Source: Pseudomonadota bacterium
GTDB taxonomy: Bacteria; Myxococcota_A; UBA796; UBA9615
NCBI GenBank assembly: GCA_024229515.1
Contig: JAAESI010000232.1
Span: 1 to 64,000, forward strand
DNA length: 64,000 nucleotides
Direction: 5' to 3'
Part shown: positions 26,861 to 36,436 of the stretch, piece after piece
Layout of the letters: each line of letters opens with the position of its first letter
Numbering within the stretch: position 1 is the first letter of the stretch
The notes under the pieces: model-generated
The model's input: only the letters and a program-made list of their open reading frames with translations
Told to the model about the DNA's origin: nothing
Databases searched by the model: none
Program-made: the position numbers and the translations under genes

Positions 26861-28347
26861 CGGGCACCTCCAGCGGAGTTGAGGCGGGCCGCCCAGGGCG
26901 CCCCCAGAGCGGTGTGCAGGTCGACGCGGGCGCCGAGGACGTCCCGTTGGGCCTGCAGTTGGTTGAGCTCGGCCGCCTGCCAGGAGGCCAGCGACGTCAG
27001 CACGGTGAGGTAGTTGACGAGCCCCGAGGCGTACTGCCGTGAGCTCTCTTCGTAGGCCACGCGGGCCGTCTGAAGCTGGTCGGTGAGGGCGTCGAGCCGA
27101 TCGGCATCGGTCTCCTCCCGGATGAGCGCGCTCTCGACCTCGGCCCGCGCCGTAAGGGCGGCGGCGGACAGGGATCGGGCGGCCGCATCGCGGGATGCGG
27201 CCGCTTGCTTGAGCTGACCGTGCCGCTGCAGGCCGTTGAAGATCGGGATGGAGACTCCGGCGCCGAAGCCCCAGGTCTCCTGGCTGTCCCACTCCTTGAA
27301 CCAGCGCAGCTGGTAGCCGACGTTGCCGGTCAGCCGGAACGTGGGGGCGAACGACAGCGCTGAGCTCGCGACGCGGTTGCGGGCCGACAGGTACCGGTTC
27401 GACGCGGCCGCCAGGTCGGGGCGGGTGGTCATCAGATCGGCGGGGGTACCGATCCCCGGCGCGGGGGGCAGGGCCGGGAGCCCCGAGTCGGTGGGGAGCC
27501 GGGGGTCGCTGGGATCGCGCCCGAGCAAGGTGGCCAACTGCACCTCGCGCAGCCGCAGGATCTGCTGCGCCTGGGGCAGGAGGGCCCGGGTCGCGGCCAG
27601 CTGCTGCTGCTGCTGGAGCACGTCGAGGCCACGCGCGTCCGAGGCGATGAACCGGGCTCGGGTCAGCTCGAGCAGCGAACTGTTGGTCTCGATCTGGCCC
27701 TCGATGAGGGCGACCCGAGCGCGGGAGGTGCGCACGTCCAGCCACGCCCCGACCACCTGCTGCACGACCGCCCGGGCGACGCCGTCGCGGTCGTTCTCGG
27801 CGGCGGCGGCATCCAGCTGAGCGGCGCGCAGGGCCGTAGCGGAGCGGCCGACGTCGATGTTGAGTCCGAAGTTCAGGAGCGCCGACCCGTTCCACGTGAC
27901 GTCGGGGTCGTCCTCGTCGTCGTCGTCCTCCTCGGCCGGATCCTGGCCGGGGATGCTCTCCGCCAGATCGGACAGCTGCTCCAGCAACTCGGTCAGCTGC
28001 GGCGAGACCTGAAAGGAAGCGTTCGAGCTCGGGCTCGCGTTGAGGCCGACGTCGAAGCTGGCGGTGGGCAGCAGCGGGGAGACGCTCTGGAGGGTGACGC
28101 CGGCGGCGGCGTGGAGCCGGGCCTGGGCGGCGCCGATGTCGTGGTTGGCTTCCAACGCCTCGACCACGAGCCCGTTCAGGGCCGGGTCCTGAAGCGACGT
28201 CCACCACTCATCGGACTCGTCCGCACGGATGGCGGTGCCGGTCGAGTACCTCGCCTCTTCGTCGGGCACGACCGGCTTGATCGGCCCGCCCGCCCACGCC
28301 GAGGCGGGCAGCAGCAAACACAGCAGCAGCACAGAACGAATCATCAT
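26857..28347 (-). CDS. TolC-family outer-membrane efflux protein
   Basis: A 496-residue outer-membrane factor with signal peptide MMIRSVLLLCLLLPASAWAG. Long helical repeats (ALEANHDIGAAQARLHAAAG and DRLDALTDQLQTARVAYEES) and the internal duplication of the TolC/NodT family are visible. An acidic insert (AEEDDDDEDDPD) sits near residue 145. The start at 28347 is preferred to one at 28377: it overlaps the tetR stop as ATGA and begins directly with the signal peptide. It forms the exit duct for the adaptor and RND pump encoded downstream. Confidence 0.92.
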   Translation of the reverse strand: MMIRSVLLLCLLLPASAWAGGPIKPVVPDEEARYSTGTAIRADESDEWWTSLQDPALNGLVVEALEANHDIGAAQARLHAAAGVTLQSVSPLLPTASFDVGLNASPSSNASFQVSPQLTELLEQLSDLAESIPGQDPAEEDDDDEDDPDVTWNGSALLNFGLNIDVGRSATALRAAQLDAAAAENDRDGVARAVVQQVVGAWLDVRTSRARVALIEGQIETNSSLLELTRARFIASDARGLDVLQQQQQLAATRALLPQAQQILRLREVQLATLLGRDPSDPRLPTDSGLPALPPAPGIGTPADLMTTRPDLAAASNRYLSARNRVASSALSFAPTFRLTGNVGYQLRWFKEWDSQETWGFGAGVSIPIFNGLQRHGQLKQAAASRDAAARSLSAAALTARAEVESALIREETDADRLDALTDQLQTARVAYEESSRQYASGLVNYLTVLTSLASWQAAELNQLQAQRDVLGARVDLHTALGAPWAARLNSAGGAR

Positions 28348-28946
28348 TGGGCGGACCTGGGGGCGATGCCGTGCCACACGACGTCGACGACGGCGTCGGA
28401 GAACGCGAGCAGCTCGTCGTCGGTCATCACCTGGTCGGTGACGTGCGACATGAACGAGTGCATGTGGAAGGCGCCGAGGAAGGCGGTGGCGGCGGCGAGC
28501 GGGTCGGCCCGACGGGCCAGTCCCATGTCCATCGCCTGCTTGAAGTAGCCGGTGAGCAGGCGGCGGGCCATGACCGGGGGCGGCTCGTCGTAGCTCTTGA
28601 GCAGCTCCTCCATGTCGAGCCCCGACGACTTCAGGACCATGACGCAGGGGACCATCGCGCGGAAGAACACGACGTAGCCGTGGGCGAGGCTGCGCAGCTG
28701 CTGCTCGAAGGGCACGTCCGCGGACGGCCCCTGCTCGACGATCCCCATGAACGCGGGCTGCGCCGGGGGCATCAGCGCCGCGATCATCAGGTCCTGCTTG
28801 GTGCCGAAGCGCTTGAACAGCGCGGCCTGCGACAGGCTCAGCCGGTCCGCGATGGACTGGGTGGATGCGCTCGGTCCGTGCTCCAGAAAGACCGCGCGGG
28901 CGGCATCCAGGATCGCTTCGTCGCTGACGGTGCGGGGTCGGCCCAT
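28344..28946 (-). CDS. TetR-family repressor of the efflux operon
   Basis: A 200-residue TetR regulator. The N-terminal helix-turn-helix is clear (ILDAARAVFLEHG, then TQSIADRLSLSQAALFKRFG and TKQDL); the C-terminal ligand domain is divergent, as usual. The ATG at 28946 (MGRPRTVSD) is chosen over 28958 because a perfect GGAGGT lies 4 nt before it. The gene is first in a four-gene operon (tetR-tolC-adaptor-RND), all junctions overlapping or 3 nt, so it likely represses itself and the pump. A candidate operator lies in the 95-bp gap to ychF. The inducer is unknown. Confidence 0.93.
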   Translation of the reverse strand: MGRPRTVSDEAILDAARAVFLEHGPSASTQSIADRLSLSQAALFKRFGTKQDLMIAALMPPAQPAFMGIVEQGPSADVPFEQQLRSLAHGYVVFFRAMVPCVMVLKSSGLDMEELLKSYDEPPPVMARRLLTGYFKQAMDMGLARRADPLAAATAFLGAFHMHSFMSHVTDQVMTDDELLAFSDAVVDVVWHGIAPRSAQ

Positions 28947-28963
28947 GGGGACCTCCAACGGGG

Positions 28964-29037
28964 TTAGTTCGTGACTGGTGACTTACTTAGCCTGCCGAGC
29001 GGCGGTACGCAAGTGTTCTTGAGCAGTCACTTACTAA
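28964..29037. promoter_or_regulatory. Candidate TetR operators of the efflux operon
   Basis: Half-site TTAGTTCGTGACTG (28964-28977) recurs inverted as CAGTCACTTACTAA (29024-29037), 12 of 14 matching. The first lies within an imperfect palindrome: 28964-28975 and 28978-28989 pair at 8 of 12 positions around a TG centre. On the minus strand, a possible TTGCGT, 17 nt, TAAGTA promoter sits between them, so binding there would block tetR transcription. Confidence 0.5.
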
Positions 29038-29041
29038 TTCG

Positions 29042-30082
29042 TCAGACCCCCGAGCGGATGTTCAGGATGTCGCCATCCTGGACGATGTAGCTCTTCCCCT
29101 CGACGCGGTAATCGCCGGCGGCCTTGGCCGCCGCTTCGCTTCCGTGCTCCACCCAGTGGTCCCAGCCGAGCACCTCGGCGCGGATGAAGCCGCGCTGCAG
29201 ATCGGTGTGGATCTTCCCCGCGGCGACCGGCGCCGGGCTGCCCCGACGGACGGTCCACGCGCGGCACTCGTCGGGCCCCGCGGTGAGGAAGCTGATCAGG
29301 TCGGTGAGCTCGTACGCCTTGCGGATGAACGCCAGACGCGCCGGCTCCTCCAGCTCGAGCACCTCCAGGAACTCGGCCTGCTCGTCCTCGTCCAGGTCCG
29401 CCAGCTCCATCTCGAGCTGCCCGCACAGCGACATCGCGGCCTGTCCGGCGCCTTCGGGGGGGGCCGGGTTGCGCCACTGCGCGTAGGCGTCGTCGCCCCA
29501 CTCGTCCTCGCCGAGGTTGAAGAGCGTGATGACCGGCCGGAGCGACACGAGGGAGTAGCCCGACATCGCCTTGAGCTCGTCCTCGGTGAACTCCAACTCC
29601 CGCAGCGGGGTCTCGTTCTCCAGCGCCTCGAGGGCGCGTTCGAGCACGTTGCGCTCCACCGTCTTGGCGTTCTCGCGGCGCAGCCGGTCGACCCGCTTCT
29701 CCACGACCTCGAAGTCCGCGAGGATCAGCTCGGCGTTGAAGTCGGCGACATCGCGCGCGATGTTGATGTCGCGCATGCCCATCGGGTCCTCGTACCCCCG
29801 CACGACGTGCACCAGCGCATCCACGTTCCGCATCGCCGCGATGGTCTTGGCTTCCAGCGCCTTGGCCTCGGTCGCACCGGGGTTGCCGGCGATGTCGACG
29901 AACGTGATCTCGGCGTACGTCGTCTTCTTGGGGGAGTAGTGGTCGGCGAGGTTGTCGACCCGGGGGTCGGGGACCTTGATGTTGCCGAACGTCACGTCGC
30001 GTCCGGGGGACACGCCCGGTGCGAGTGCCTGGAACACCGTCGTCTTGCCGCTGCGGGGAAACCCCGTGATGCCTACCTGCAT
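29042..30082 (-). CDS. ychF: YchF/OLA1-type ATPase
   Basis: A 346-residue Obg-family P-loop protein of the YchF subgroup, ribosome-associated ATPases linked to stress responses. The N-terminal P-loop is GFPRSGKTT rather than the usual GxPNVGKS; switch and G3 regions are TFVDIAGNPGATEAKALE. The C-terminal TGS domain is unmistakable (FLTAGPDECRAWTVRRG, AGKIHTDLQRGFIRAEV, YIVQDGDILNIR). The altered P-loop suggests a divergent paralogue. A GGAGG ribosome binding site precedes the ATG, with TACGTT as a possible -10 at 30103-30108, so this transcript has a leader. It reads toward the efflux operon but is separated by 95 bp. Confidence 0.9.
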   Translation of the reverse strand: MQVGITGFPRSGKTTVFQALAPGVSPGRDVTFGNIKVPDPRVDNLADHYSPKKTTYAEITFVDIAGNPGATEAKALEAKTIAAMRNVDALVHVVRGYEDPMGMRDINIARDVADFNAELILADFEVVEKRVDRLRRENAKTVERNVLERALEALENETPLRELEFTEDELKAMSGYSLVSLRPVITLFNLGEDEWGDDAYAQWRNPAPPEGAGQAAMSLCGQLEMELADLDEDEQAEFLEVLELEEPARLAFIRKAYELTDLISFLTAGPDECRAWTVRRGSPAPVAAGKIHTDLQRGFIRAEVLGWDHWVEHGSEAAAKAAGDYRVEGKSYIVQDGDILNIRSGV

Positions 30083-30138
30083 GTCGCCTCCGAAGGGCGC
30101 GGAACGTAGCGGGTCGGGGCGTCGCCGTCGAGGCCCGG

Positions 30139-30144
30139 TATCGT
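30139..30144 (+). promoter_or_regulatory. Putative -10 TATCGT, leaderless start
   Basis: TATCGT, 6 nt before the ATG at 30151, with no ribosome binding site between. Confidence 0.45.
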
Positions 30145-30150
30145 GGCCCG

Positions 30151-31545
<1,395 letters not shown>

Positions 31546-31836
31546 TCAGGGCTGCGTCGTGACCTTCAGGTCGCCGCGCACCTCGCACTGGCAGGCGAGC
31601 CGCACGTCCGTGTCCGCGAACCGCAGCTCCTCCCACGTCCAGCGTTCGTTGGTCGCGGCCGCGTCCCCGTCGATGCGCACCCGGCAGCCGCCGCAGAACC
31701 CGCGCCCGCGGCAGTGCAGCCACTTGCGCAGGCCGCTGCTCAGCTTGATGTCGTGCTTGCGGGCGAGCCGCCAGAGGTTCTCGCCGACGCGGGCCTGCAC
31801 CGTTCGATTCTCGCGCTCGAAGTGGACCCGGGGCAC
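31546..31836 (-). CDS. Plant-type [2Fe-2S] ferredoxin
   Basis: A 96-residue single-domain ferredoxin. Cys42, Cys48, Cys51 and Cys82 form the C-x5-C-x2-C-xn-C cluster site (HCRGRGFCGGC and LACQCEV), with an extra Cys84. ARVGENLWRLARKHDIKL is the usual N-terminal helix. It probably carries electrons in the cytosol; no reductase or oxygenase partner is adjacent. The start is GTG with TAGTCT 6 nt upstream and no ribosome binding site. It diverges from the sulfatase-like gene across only 22 bp. Confidence 0.9.
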   Translation of the reverse strand: MPRVHFERENRTVQARVGENLWRLARKHDIKLSSGLRKWLHCRGRGFCGGCRVRIDGDAAATNERWTWEELRFADTDVRLACQCEVRGDLKVTTQP

Positions 31837-31842
31837 GCGCGT

Positions 31843-31852
31843 AGACTATCGG
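31843..31852. promoter_or_regulatory. Overlapping divergent -10 hexamers
   Basis: Minus-strand TAGTCT (31843-31848) lies 6 nt before the ferredoxin GTG, and plus-strand TATCGG (31847-31852) lies 6 nt before the sulfatase GTG. The two overlap by 2 bp in a 22-bp gap, so the genes probably compete for polymerase and both would be leaderless. Confidence 0.45.
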
Positions 31853-31858
31853 TCCGCC

Positions 31859-33220
31859 GTGCTCGTCGTCTTGATCGTTGCCGACTCCGTTCGCGCTGAC
31901 GCCCCCAACTTCGGGGGCGGGGCGGCGCGCACCGACGTGCTCGATCGGCTCGCCGCCGAAGGCACCGTGTTCGACGACACGTACGCCTCCGCCGGATGGA
32001 CCGTGCCGTCGATGGTCTCCATCGCTACCGGCACCTACCCCCACCGGGTCGGCGTCTCCCGGTGGAGGCATCCGTTCCCCCGCCACCGCCCGACCTTGAT
32101 GACCGCGTTCGCGGCCGCCGGGTTCGACGTGCAGACCGTGGTGCACAACCCTCGCTTCTGCCTCGCCAACACCGGCTTCCGGGGGACCGTCAGCGACAGC
32201 GAAGTCCCCGACGACGTCGAAGCTGCCCTCCGCGCCCCCGCCGGCACCGACCGGTTCGTGATGATCCACCACTGGTGGACGCACCTGCCGTACGTGAACA
32301 CCAAGCTCCCGCGGAAGGAGTGGAAGCGCGCCTGCGACGTGGAGATCGAGGCCCTCGGGCACGATCCCGAGGACGCCGTGCCCCGGCTCCGCGGCGACTA
32401 CCACGACGCCCTCGCGTGGATGGACGCCGAGCTCCTCGGCCGCTGGTTGGACGCCGCTCAGTCGGGCGGCCAGGACGTGCTCCTGGCTTTCACGGCCGAC
32501 CATGGCGAGACCTGGGGCGACTCCCTCCCGGACGATCACGCGGTCGAGCACATGTACGACCTCCACGGCCGCTGGCTGACGGACGAGACGACCCATGTCC
32601 CTTTGATCTTGTGGGGGCAGGGGAGCAACGGCCCGATCCCGGCCGGCCAGAACGTCGGCGGCTTCGCCCGGGGAGTCGACCTCGCCCCCACCCTCTGCAG
32701 CCTCGCGGGGGTGCCCTGGCCGGGGCCGATCCCCACTCACGACGGTCCCACCCTCGTCGACCGCGGGATCGGCGCCGAGGGGGAGGAGCTCGAGCTCGAT
32801 GGCGTCTCCCTCGCCGCCGCCGTGATGCTCGGCCGCCGCACCCCGCTGGAGGAGGCCCTCACGGTCACCTCCCACAACGCGATCGTGCCGGCGAAGTACC
32901 CCAAGTCCGGCCGGCGCATGTGGAGCCGCTTCGCCCTCCGTACCGACCGCCGCCGCTACACCTGGGACGGCCTCTTCGGCCTCCGGGATGTGGGCGACGT
33001 CGGCCCCGCCGCGGCCTCGGGACGGGTCGGCCGCCTGAAGGATCGGTTGGTCGGGGTGCCGCGCATTTGGAGCCGCCTCGCCGACGAGCGGGCCGTCGCG
33101 CTGGGGCCGACCACGAAGCTCCCTCGCGACCTGTACCCAAAGTTCCGGTCCTCGACCGACGATGAGGACGACGGGGGGCTGGAAGAGGCGATGCGCATGC
33201 TCGGCTACTCGGGTGACTGA
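31859..33220 (+). CDS. Sulfatase/alkaline-phosphatase-superfamily hydrolase
   Basis: A 453-residue metal-dependent hydrolase of the sulfatase fold. VVLIVADSVRADAPNFG gives the metal-binding aspartate at the N-terminus, WTVPSMVSIATGTYPHRVG the nucleophile region, and AFTADHGETWGDSLPDDHAVEH the second metal site. At the nucleophile the usual Cys or Ser of C/S-x-P-S-R is Thr (TVPSM), so it is not a formylglycine sulfatase; phosphate or phosphodiester hydrolysis, as with LtaS-type enzymes, is more likely (inference). No signal peptide is visible, so it may be cytosolic. GTG at 31859 is chosen because it immediately precedes the first beta strand. It overlaps the next gene by 8 nt. Confidence 0.85.
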   Translation: MLVVLIVADSVRADAPNFGGGAARTDVLDRLAAEGTVFDDTYASAGWTVPSMVSIATGTYPHRVGVSRWRHPFPRHRPTLMTAFAAAGFDVQTVVHNPRFCLANTGFRGTVSDSEVPDDVEAALRAPAGTDRFVMIHHWWTHLPYVNTKLPRKEWKRACDVEIEALGHDPEDAVPRLRGDYHDALAWMDAELLGRWLDAAQSGGQDVLLAFTADHGETWGDSLPDDHAVEHMYDLHGRWLTDETTHVPLILWGQGSNGPIPAGQNVGGFARGVDLAPTLCSLAGVPWPGPIPTHDGPTLVDRGIGAEGEELELDGVSLAAAVMLGRRTPLEEALTVTSHNAIVPAKYPKSGRRMWSRFALRTDRRRYTWDGLFGLRDVGDVGPAAASGRVGRLKDRLVGVPRIWSRLADERAVALGPTTKLPRDLYPKFRSSTDDEDDGGLEEAMRMLGYSGD

Positions 33221-34142
33221 CCTCGGGCGCGTCCTCCGCGTCCTGCGGTGGATCGTGAGCCTGATCGCGATGGCCGTGATCGGCGTCGCCCCGGGCCTGT
33301 ACATCGTGCTGTGGACCGCGAGCCTCGAGTCGGCGGAAGGCGAGCCGTTCGTGGTCGGCCTCGTCGTCGGAGGCGTGCTCATCAGCCTCTTCCTGGCCGG
33401 TTTCGCCAAGCTCCTGTTTGGCCCGGACGTCGAGGCGACGCGGCGGGCCCGGCAGTTGGGGGTGCAGGCCTCTCCCTACGACGAGGTCGGCTTCCCGTCG
33501 ATTCGGCTGCGGGTCCCCATGCCGGTCCCGTTGAACGCCATCGCCCAGGTCTGGGGGATCGGCGAAGACGTCGACCTCGGCGACCGCCGGCTCGACAAGG
33601 CGGTCCAGCTTCGAGGCCCCGCGGACCTGCTGGTGGCGGCGTTGGACGAGCGCGCCCGCCTCGCCCTGGGCGACATCATCGAGCTGTACGAAGGCACCAT
33701 CCGCAACAGCCTGGGTCAGGTCTTCGTGCCCCTGCGCGCCCCGAGGGAGACGGCGGGGGAAGTGCTGGCGGATCTCCGTCGCGTCGCCAGCGCACTGGCC
33801 ATGGACCCCGCCGAGGTGCCCGACGCCCTCGCGACGATCGCGCGAGAAGGCTCGATGCCGCGTCGACGTCGGGCCGTCGCGGTGATGATGGGGCACCACC
33901 CCCGGCACCCCCAGGCGACGCTGTTGGCCGATGAACTGTTCGCCGGTGACGAGTACGGCCTTGCCAAGATCGCGGCCTCGGCCCTGGGGCGGGAGGACGT
34001 GCTTCAGGCGATCGAGGCGAGGGAGCGCGGATCCCGAGGGGGCCTATCGCTGTCAGCGGCGTCCGACGACGGGGGCGAGTTGAGCCTGGCGGCAGAGGCG
34101 GGGGCGGGGGCGGGGGCCCTCAGCGAGGCCGAGGAAAGCTGA
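33213..34142 (+). CDS. Hypothetical two-helix membrane protein
   Basis: A 309-residue protein of no family I recognise. Two transmembrane helices lie near the N-terminus (VSLIAMAVIGVAPGLYIVLW and VVGLVVGGVLISLFLAGF), followed by a cytosolic domain, helical and Ala/Arg-rich near its end (ADLRRVASALAMDPAEVPDA), and a Ser/Ala/Gly-rich tail. GTG at 33213 overlaps the sulfatase stop (8 nt), which supports this start and co-translation; longer starts run inside the sulfatase gene. Its 3-prime end overlaps the convergent gene by 23 nt. Confidence 0.72.
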   Translation: MTDLGRVLRVLRWIVSLIAMAVIGVAPGLYIVLWTASLESAEGEPFVVGLVVGGVLISLFLAGFAKLLFGPDVEATRRARQLGVQASPYDEVGFPSIRLRVPMPVPLNAIAQVWGIGEDVDLGDRRLDKAVQLRGPADLLVAALDERARLALGDIIELYEGTIRNSLGQVFVPLRAPRETAGEVLADLRRVASALAMDPAEVPDALATIAREGSMPRRRRAVAVMMGHHPRHPQATLLADELFAGDEYGLAKIAASALGREDVLQAIEARERGSRGGLSLSAASDDGGELSLAAEAGAGAGALSEAEES

Positions 34143-34479
34143 ATCTCCCGCGTCCCCGACGCAGGCCAATCAGCGCGATCCAGAGCGAGGCGAACACTCC
34201 CACGGACCCCGATCCAACCGCATCGCACGAACAGCCGGTGCGGATGCGGCCGAGCGGGATCGCGTTGACGTAGGAGCCGGGGGTGCCGTCGTTGTCGCAG
34301 TGAACCAGCAGCAGCCGCTGGTCGGTCAGCACGATCTGCAGCTGGTTCAGGCGGGCCAGTTCCTTGCCCGCGACGATCCGCTCGCCGGGGTAGAGGCGGC
34401 GGCCGCGGGTGACGAAGCGGACCGACTCCCCCTCCCGGAGGGCCGCGTCCACGACTCGCTGCAGTTCGGGCCCGAGCAT
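34120..34479 (-). CDS. Hypothetical PH-like protein
   Basis: A 119-residue protein. Residues 20-85 (SVRFVTRGRRLYPGERIVAG, then LVLTDQRLLLVHCDN-like strands) resemble the small bacterial PH-like (bPH) domains in which ITNQRLLL-type segments are common. A hydrophobic segment (GVFASLWIALIGL) near the C-terminus could be membrane-associated. It starts 5 nt after the stop of the preceding minus-strand gene. The last 23 nt overlap the convergent gene. The domain call is by eye. Confidence 0.6.
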   Translation of the reverse strand: MLGPELQRVVDAALREGESVRFVTRGRRLYPGERIVAGKELARLNQLQIVLTDQRLLLVHCDNDGTPGSYVNAIPLGRIRTGCSCDAVGSGSVGVFASLWIALIGLRRGRGRFSFPRPR

Positions 34480-34484
34480 GCCGT

Positions 34485-35072
34485 TCAGGCGGCGCCTTCC
34501 CGGCAGAGCAGGAAGTAGTTGGCCGTCCTCGCCCCCTTCTTGACCGCCCGCCCGATGGACACGTGGTCCGACACGCCGCGCATCACGTCGATCATGTGGC
34601 CGTACACCAGCGTCGAGATGCCGCTGTCGTTGGCCTTGAGCTTGGGCGCGCCGTCCAGCCGCTCCGGCGGGGTGGAGTAGTAGTCGACGTGCATCTCGCC
34701 GTCGCCGGGGCCGGTGCGGAGCACGAAGTGGCCGGGGCCGACCAGCGGCATCATCGAGCTGTGGTTGTAGCCCCACATCACGGGGCTCTCGGGCTCCGGT
34801 CGGGCGAACCGCTTCTCGAAGATGCTGAACAGCGGGAGGCTGTTCTTGCCGTAGTGGCGCACGAAGGTCTTGTCGTCGGTCGCCTCCGGCACGTAGTAGG
34901 CGTGATCCAGCGCCTTGAAGCCCTGGGCGGCGGCGAACAGCTTGCGCTGGAGCCCGCCCCCGACCCGGCGGACCTGCTTGACCCGCTCGTCGTGCGGCAG
35001 CGCGTCCAGGTGGGCCGCGACCGTGTCCATGTCGATGGGGTCGCACTTGAGGAGATCGGCAAACGTGCTCAT
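34485..35072 (-). CDS. Hypothetical soluble protein
   Basis: A 195-residue cytosolic protein I do not recognise. It has no signal peptide or membrane segment, few cysteines, and mixed alpha/beta character (TADLLKCDPID-like start, KTFVRHYGKNSLPLFSIFEK, GPGHFVLRTGPGDGEMHVDY). The ATG at 35072 (MSTFADLL) is chosen; the frame is open farther upstream but only antisense-like sequence lies there. TAGAAG, which includes the stop codon of the metallophosphoesterase gene, lies 7 nt before it. Next to that gene and the PH-like gene, with gaps of 10 and 5 nt. Confidence 0.72.
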   Translation of the reverse strand: MSTFADLLKCDPIDMDTVAAHLDALPHDERVKQVRRVGGGLQRKLFAAAQGFKALDHAYYVPEATDDKTFVRHYGKNSLPLFSIFEKRFARPEPESPVMWGYNHSSMMPLVGPGHFVLRTGPGDGEMHVDYYSTPPERLDGAPKLKANDSGISTLVYGHMIDVMRGVSDHVSIGRAVKKGARTANYFLLCREGAA

Positions 35073-35082
35073 GAGGGGGCTT

Positions 35083-35895
35083 CTACTCCGGAACCAGCTC
35101 GAGGTGAAGCACCTCGGGTCGGCAGTTGAATCGTGCACGGATCGGGAGCGTGCCCAGGCCGCGGTTGACGTACATGCGGCTTCCCTCGACCACGTACCAG
35201 CCCTGTTCGAAGCCGTAGGCGCTGGGCACCGTGATCGCCCCGTAGCCGGGGAGCCGCACCTGGCCCCCGTGCGTGTGGCCGCACAGCGCCAGGCCGATCT
35301 GGGCGTCCGACGCCTGGTAGATGAGGTCAGGCGAGTGCATCAGCAGCAGGGAGGGTTCGTCTGTACCGACCCCCGCCATCGCTCGGTCCAGGTCGTCGTT
35401 GCCCGTCCAGTGGTCGTCGATGCCCACCAACCGAAGCCCGTCCAGCACCACGTTGGCGTTGCGGAGGTGGTTGACCCCGTGGCGGTCCAGCTCGCGGGAG
35501 ATGCGTGCGCCGTCGGTCCAGTAGTCGTGGTTGCCGAGGATCAGGTAGGTCCCCAGGCGCGCCCGCAGTCGGCCGAGTTCCTCAGCGATTCCCGAGATGT
35601 AGGTCGTGTCCTCGGTGACCAGATCGCCCGTCACGACGACGACGTCGGGGGCGGCCCGGTTCACGCGCTCGACGATCTTGCGGACGAACCGGAGCGGGAC
35701 CGCGTCCGAAGCGTGAATGTCGGTCAGGTGCACGACCTTCAGCGGTGCCGTCAGACCCGGCATGACGACCCGTTGGTGGGTCCCTTGAACCCAGCGGGGC
35801 TCGACGTACCAGGAGTAGACCGGCCCTAGCAGGGCGGTTCCCACCGCGGCGGTCAGCAGCTCCCGGCGGGAGGTCAGATCAGTCCTCGACACCAT
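35083..35895 (-). CDS. Exported metallophosphoesterase (YaeI/YkuE-like)
   Basis: A 270-residue calcineurin-fold phosphoesterase. The metal-binding motifs are complete: HLTDIHASD (DxH), VVTGDLV (GD), LGNHDYW (GNHD) and CGHTHGGQ (GHTHGGQ). An N-terminal SRRELLTAAVG followed by a hydrophobic stretch looks like a twin-arginine signal or anchor. Relatives hydrolyse phosphodiesters or lipid phosphates such as UDP-diacylglucosamine-type substrates at the membrane; the substrate is inferred only. The start is uncertain: ATG at 35895, ATG at 35904 and GTG at 35892 are possible, all overlapping the preceding gene by 14-26 nt. Confidence 0.9.
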   Translation of the reverse strand: MVSRTDLTSRRELLTAAVGTALLGPVYSWYVEPRWVQGTHQRVVMPGLTAPLKVVHLTDIHASDAVPLRFVRKIVERVNRAAPDVVVVTGDLVTEDTTYISGIAEELGRLRARLGTYLILGNHDYWTDGARISRELDRHGVNHLRNANVVLDGLRLVGIDDHWTGNDDLDRAMAGVGTDEPSLLLMHSPDLIYQASDAQIGLALCGHTHGGQVRLPGYGAITVPSAYGFEQGWYVVEGSRMYVNRGLGTLPIRARFNCRPEVLHLELVPE

Positions 35896-36436
35896 GCTCG
35901 GCAAGCAGCGCTTTCATCTGCTTCCCCAGCTTGGCGTCGAAGCTCCGTCGGGCTTTGGCGCGGAGGGTCAACAGGATCACCTTCTTGGCGTCCGGGGTGA
36001 ACTCCCCGATGCCTTCGGCGATCGCCGCCACCACGATCCGCAGGGTCTTGTCCCGTCGGGCCTCGAGGCATTTGATGAGCACCTCGGAGTCGTCCGTCGG
36101 GAGCGCCCCCTTGGCCTCGATGTAAGCGTCGATCGCACCCTGCAGAGACCCGCGGTCCGCTTCCAGGATTCCCTTCTTCAGGGAATCGCCCTTCTTGTCG
36201 CGGAAGAGCTCCTCCAGCTCGCCCTTCAGCGCCTTCTGGGCCTGGGCGTTGGCGTACCGGTCCTTGGCCTTGGGCTCCCGTTCCTGACCGGCCTGGTCGC
36301 TGTGCGGAGAGATGTCCTTGCGGCGGTCCTTCTCCCGCCAGGACAATTGCTCTCGCTCACGGTTCTTCGGATCGCCGTGAGTGCGCATGGCGCGCGCCTT
36401 GTCGATCCGATCCTCCATCTCCCATTTCTTCGCCAT
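35879..36436 (-). CDS. Hypothetical highly charged protein
   Basis: A 185-residue soluble protein. The N-terminal 80 residues are very Lys/Arg/Glu/Asp-rich and probably disordered or nucleic-acid-binding (KKWEMEDRIDKARAMRTHGD, KNREREQLSWREKDRRKD). The C-terminal half is an alpha-helical domain (GAIDAYIEAKGALPTDDSEV, LEARRDKTLRIVVAAIAEGI). No family recognised. TACCCT lies 6 nt before the ATG with no ribosome binding site, a candidate leaderless start. It leads a four-gene minus-strand run (this gene, metallophosphoesterase, hypothetical, PH-like). Confidence 0.72.
   Translation of the reverse strand: MAKKWEMEDRIDKARAMRTHGDPKNREREQLSWREKDRRKDISPHSDQAGQEREPKAKDRYANAQAQKALKGELEELFRDKKGDSLKKGILEADRGSLQGAIDAYIEAKGALPTDDSEVLIKCLEARRDKTLRIVVAAIAEGIGEFTPDAKKVILLTLRAKARRSFDAKLGKQMKALLAEHGVED

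Noticed and set aside
26861..28207. N-terminal extension of the adaptor protein (frame open to 28207)
   Set aside because: It lies within the tolC gene; the ATGA start at 26860 directly precedes the membrane helix.
29041..29056. GTCAGACCC near the end of ychF, similar to the palindrome at 19162
   Set aside because: It lacks the mirrored half and the second hairpin and encodes the last ychF residues and its stop; probably coincidence.
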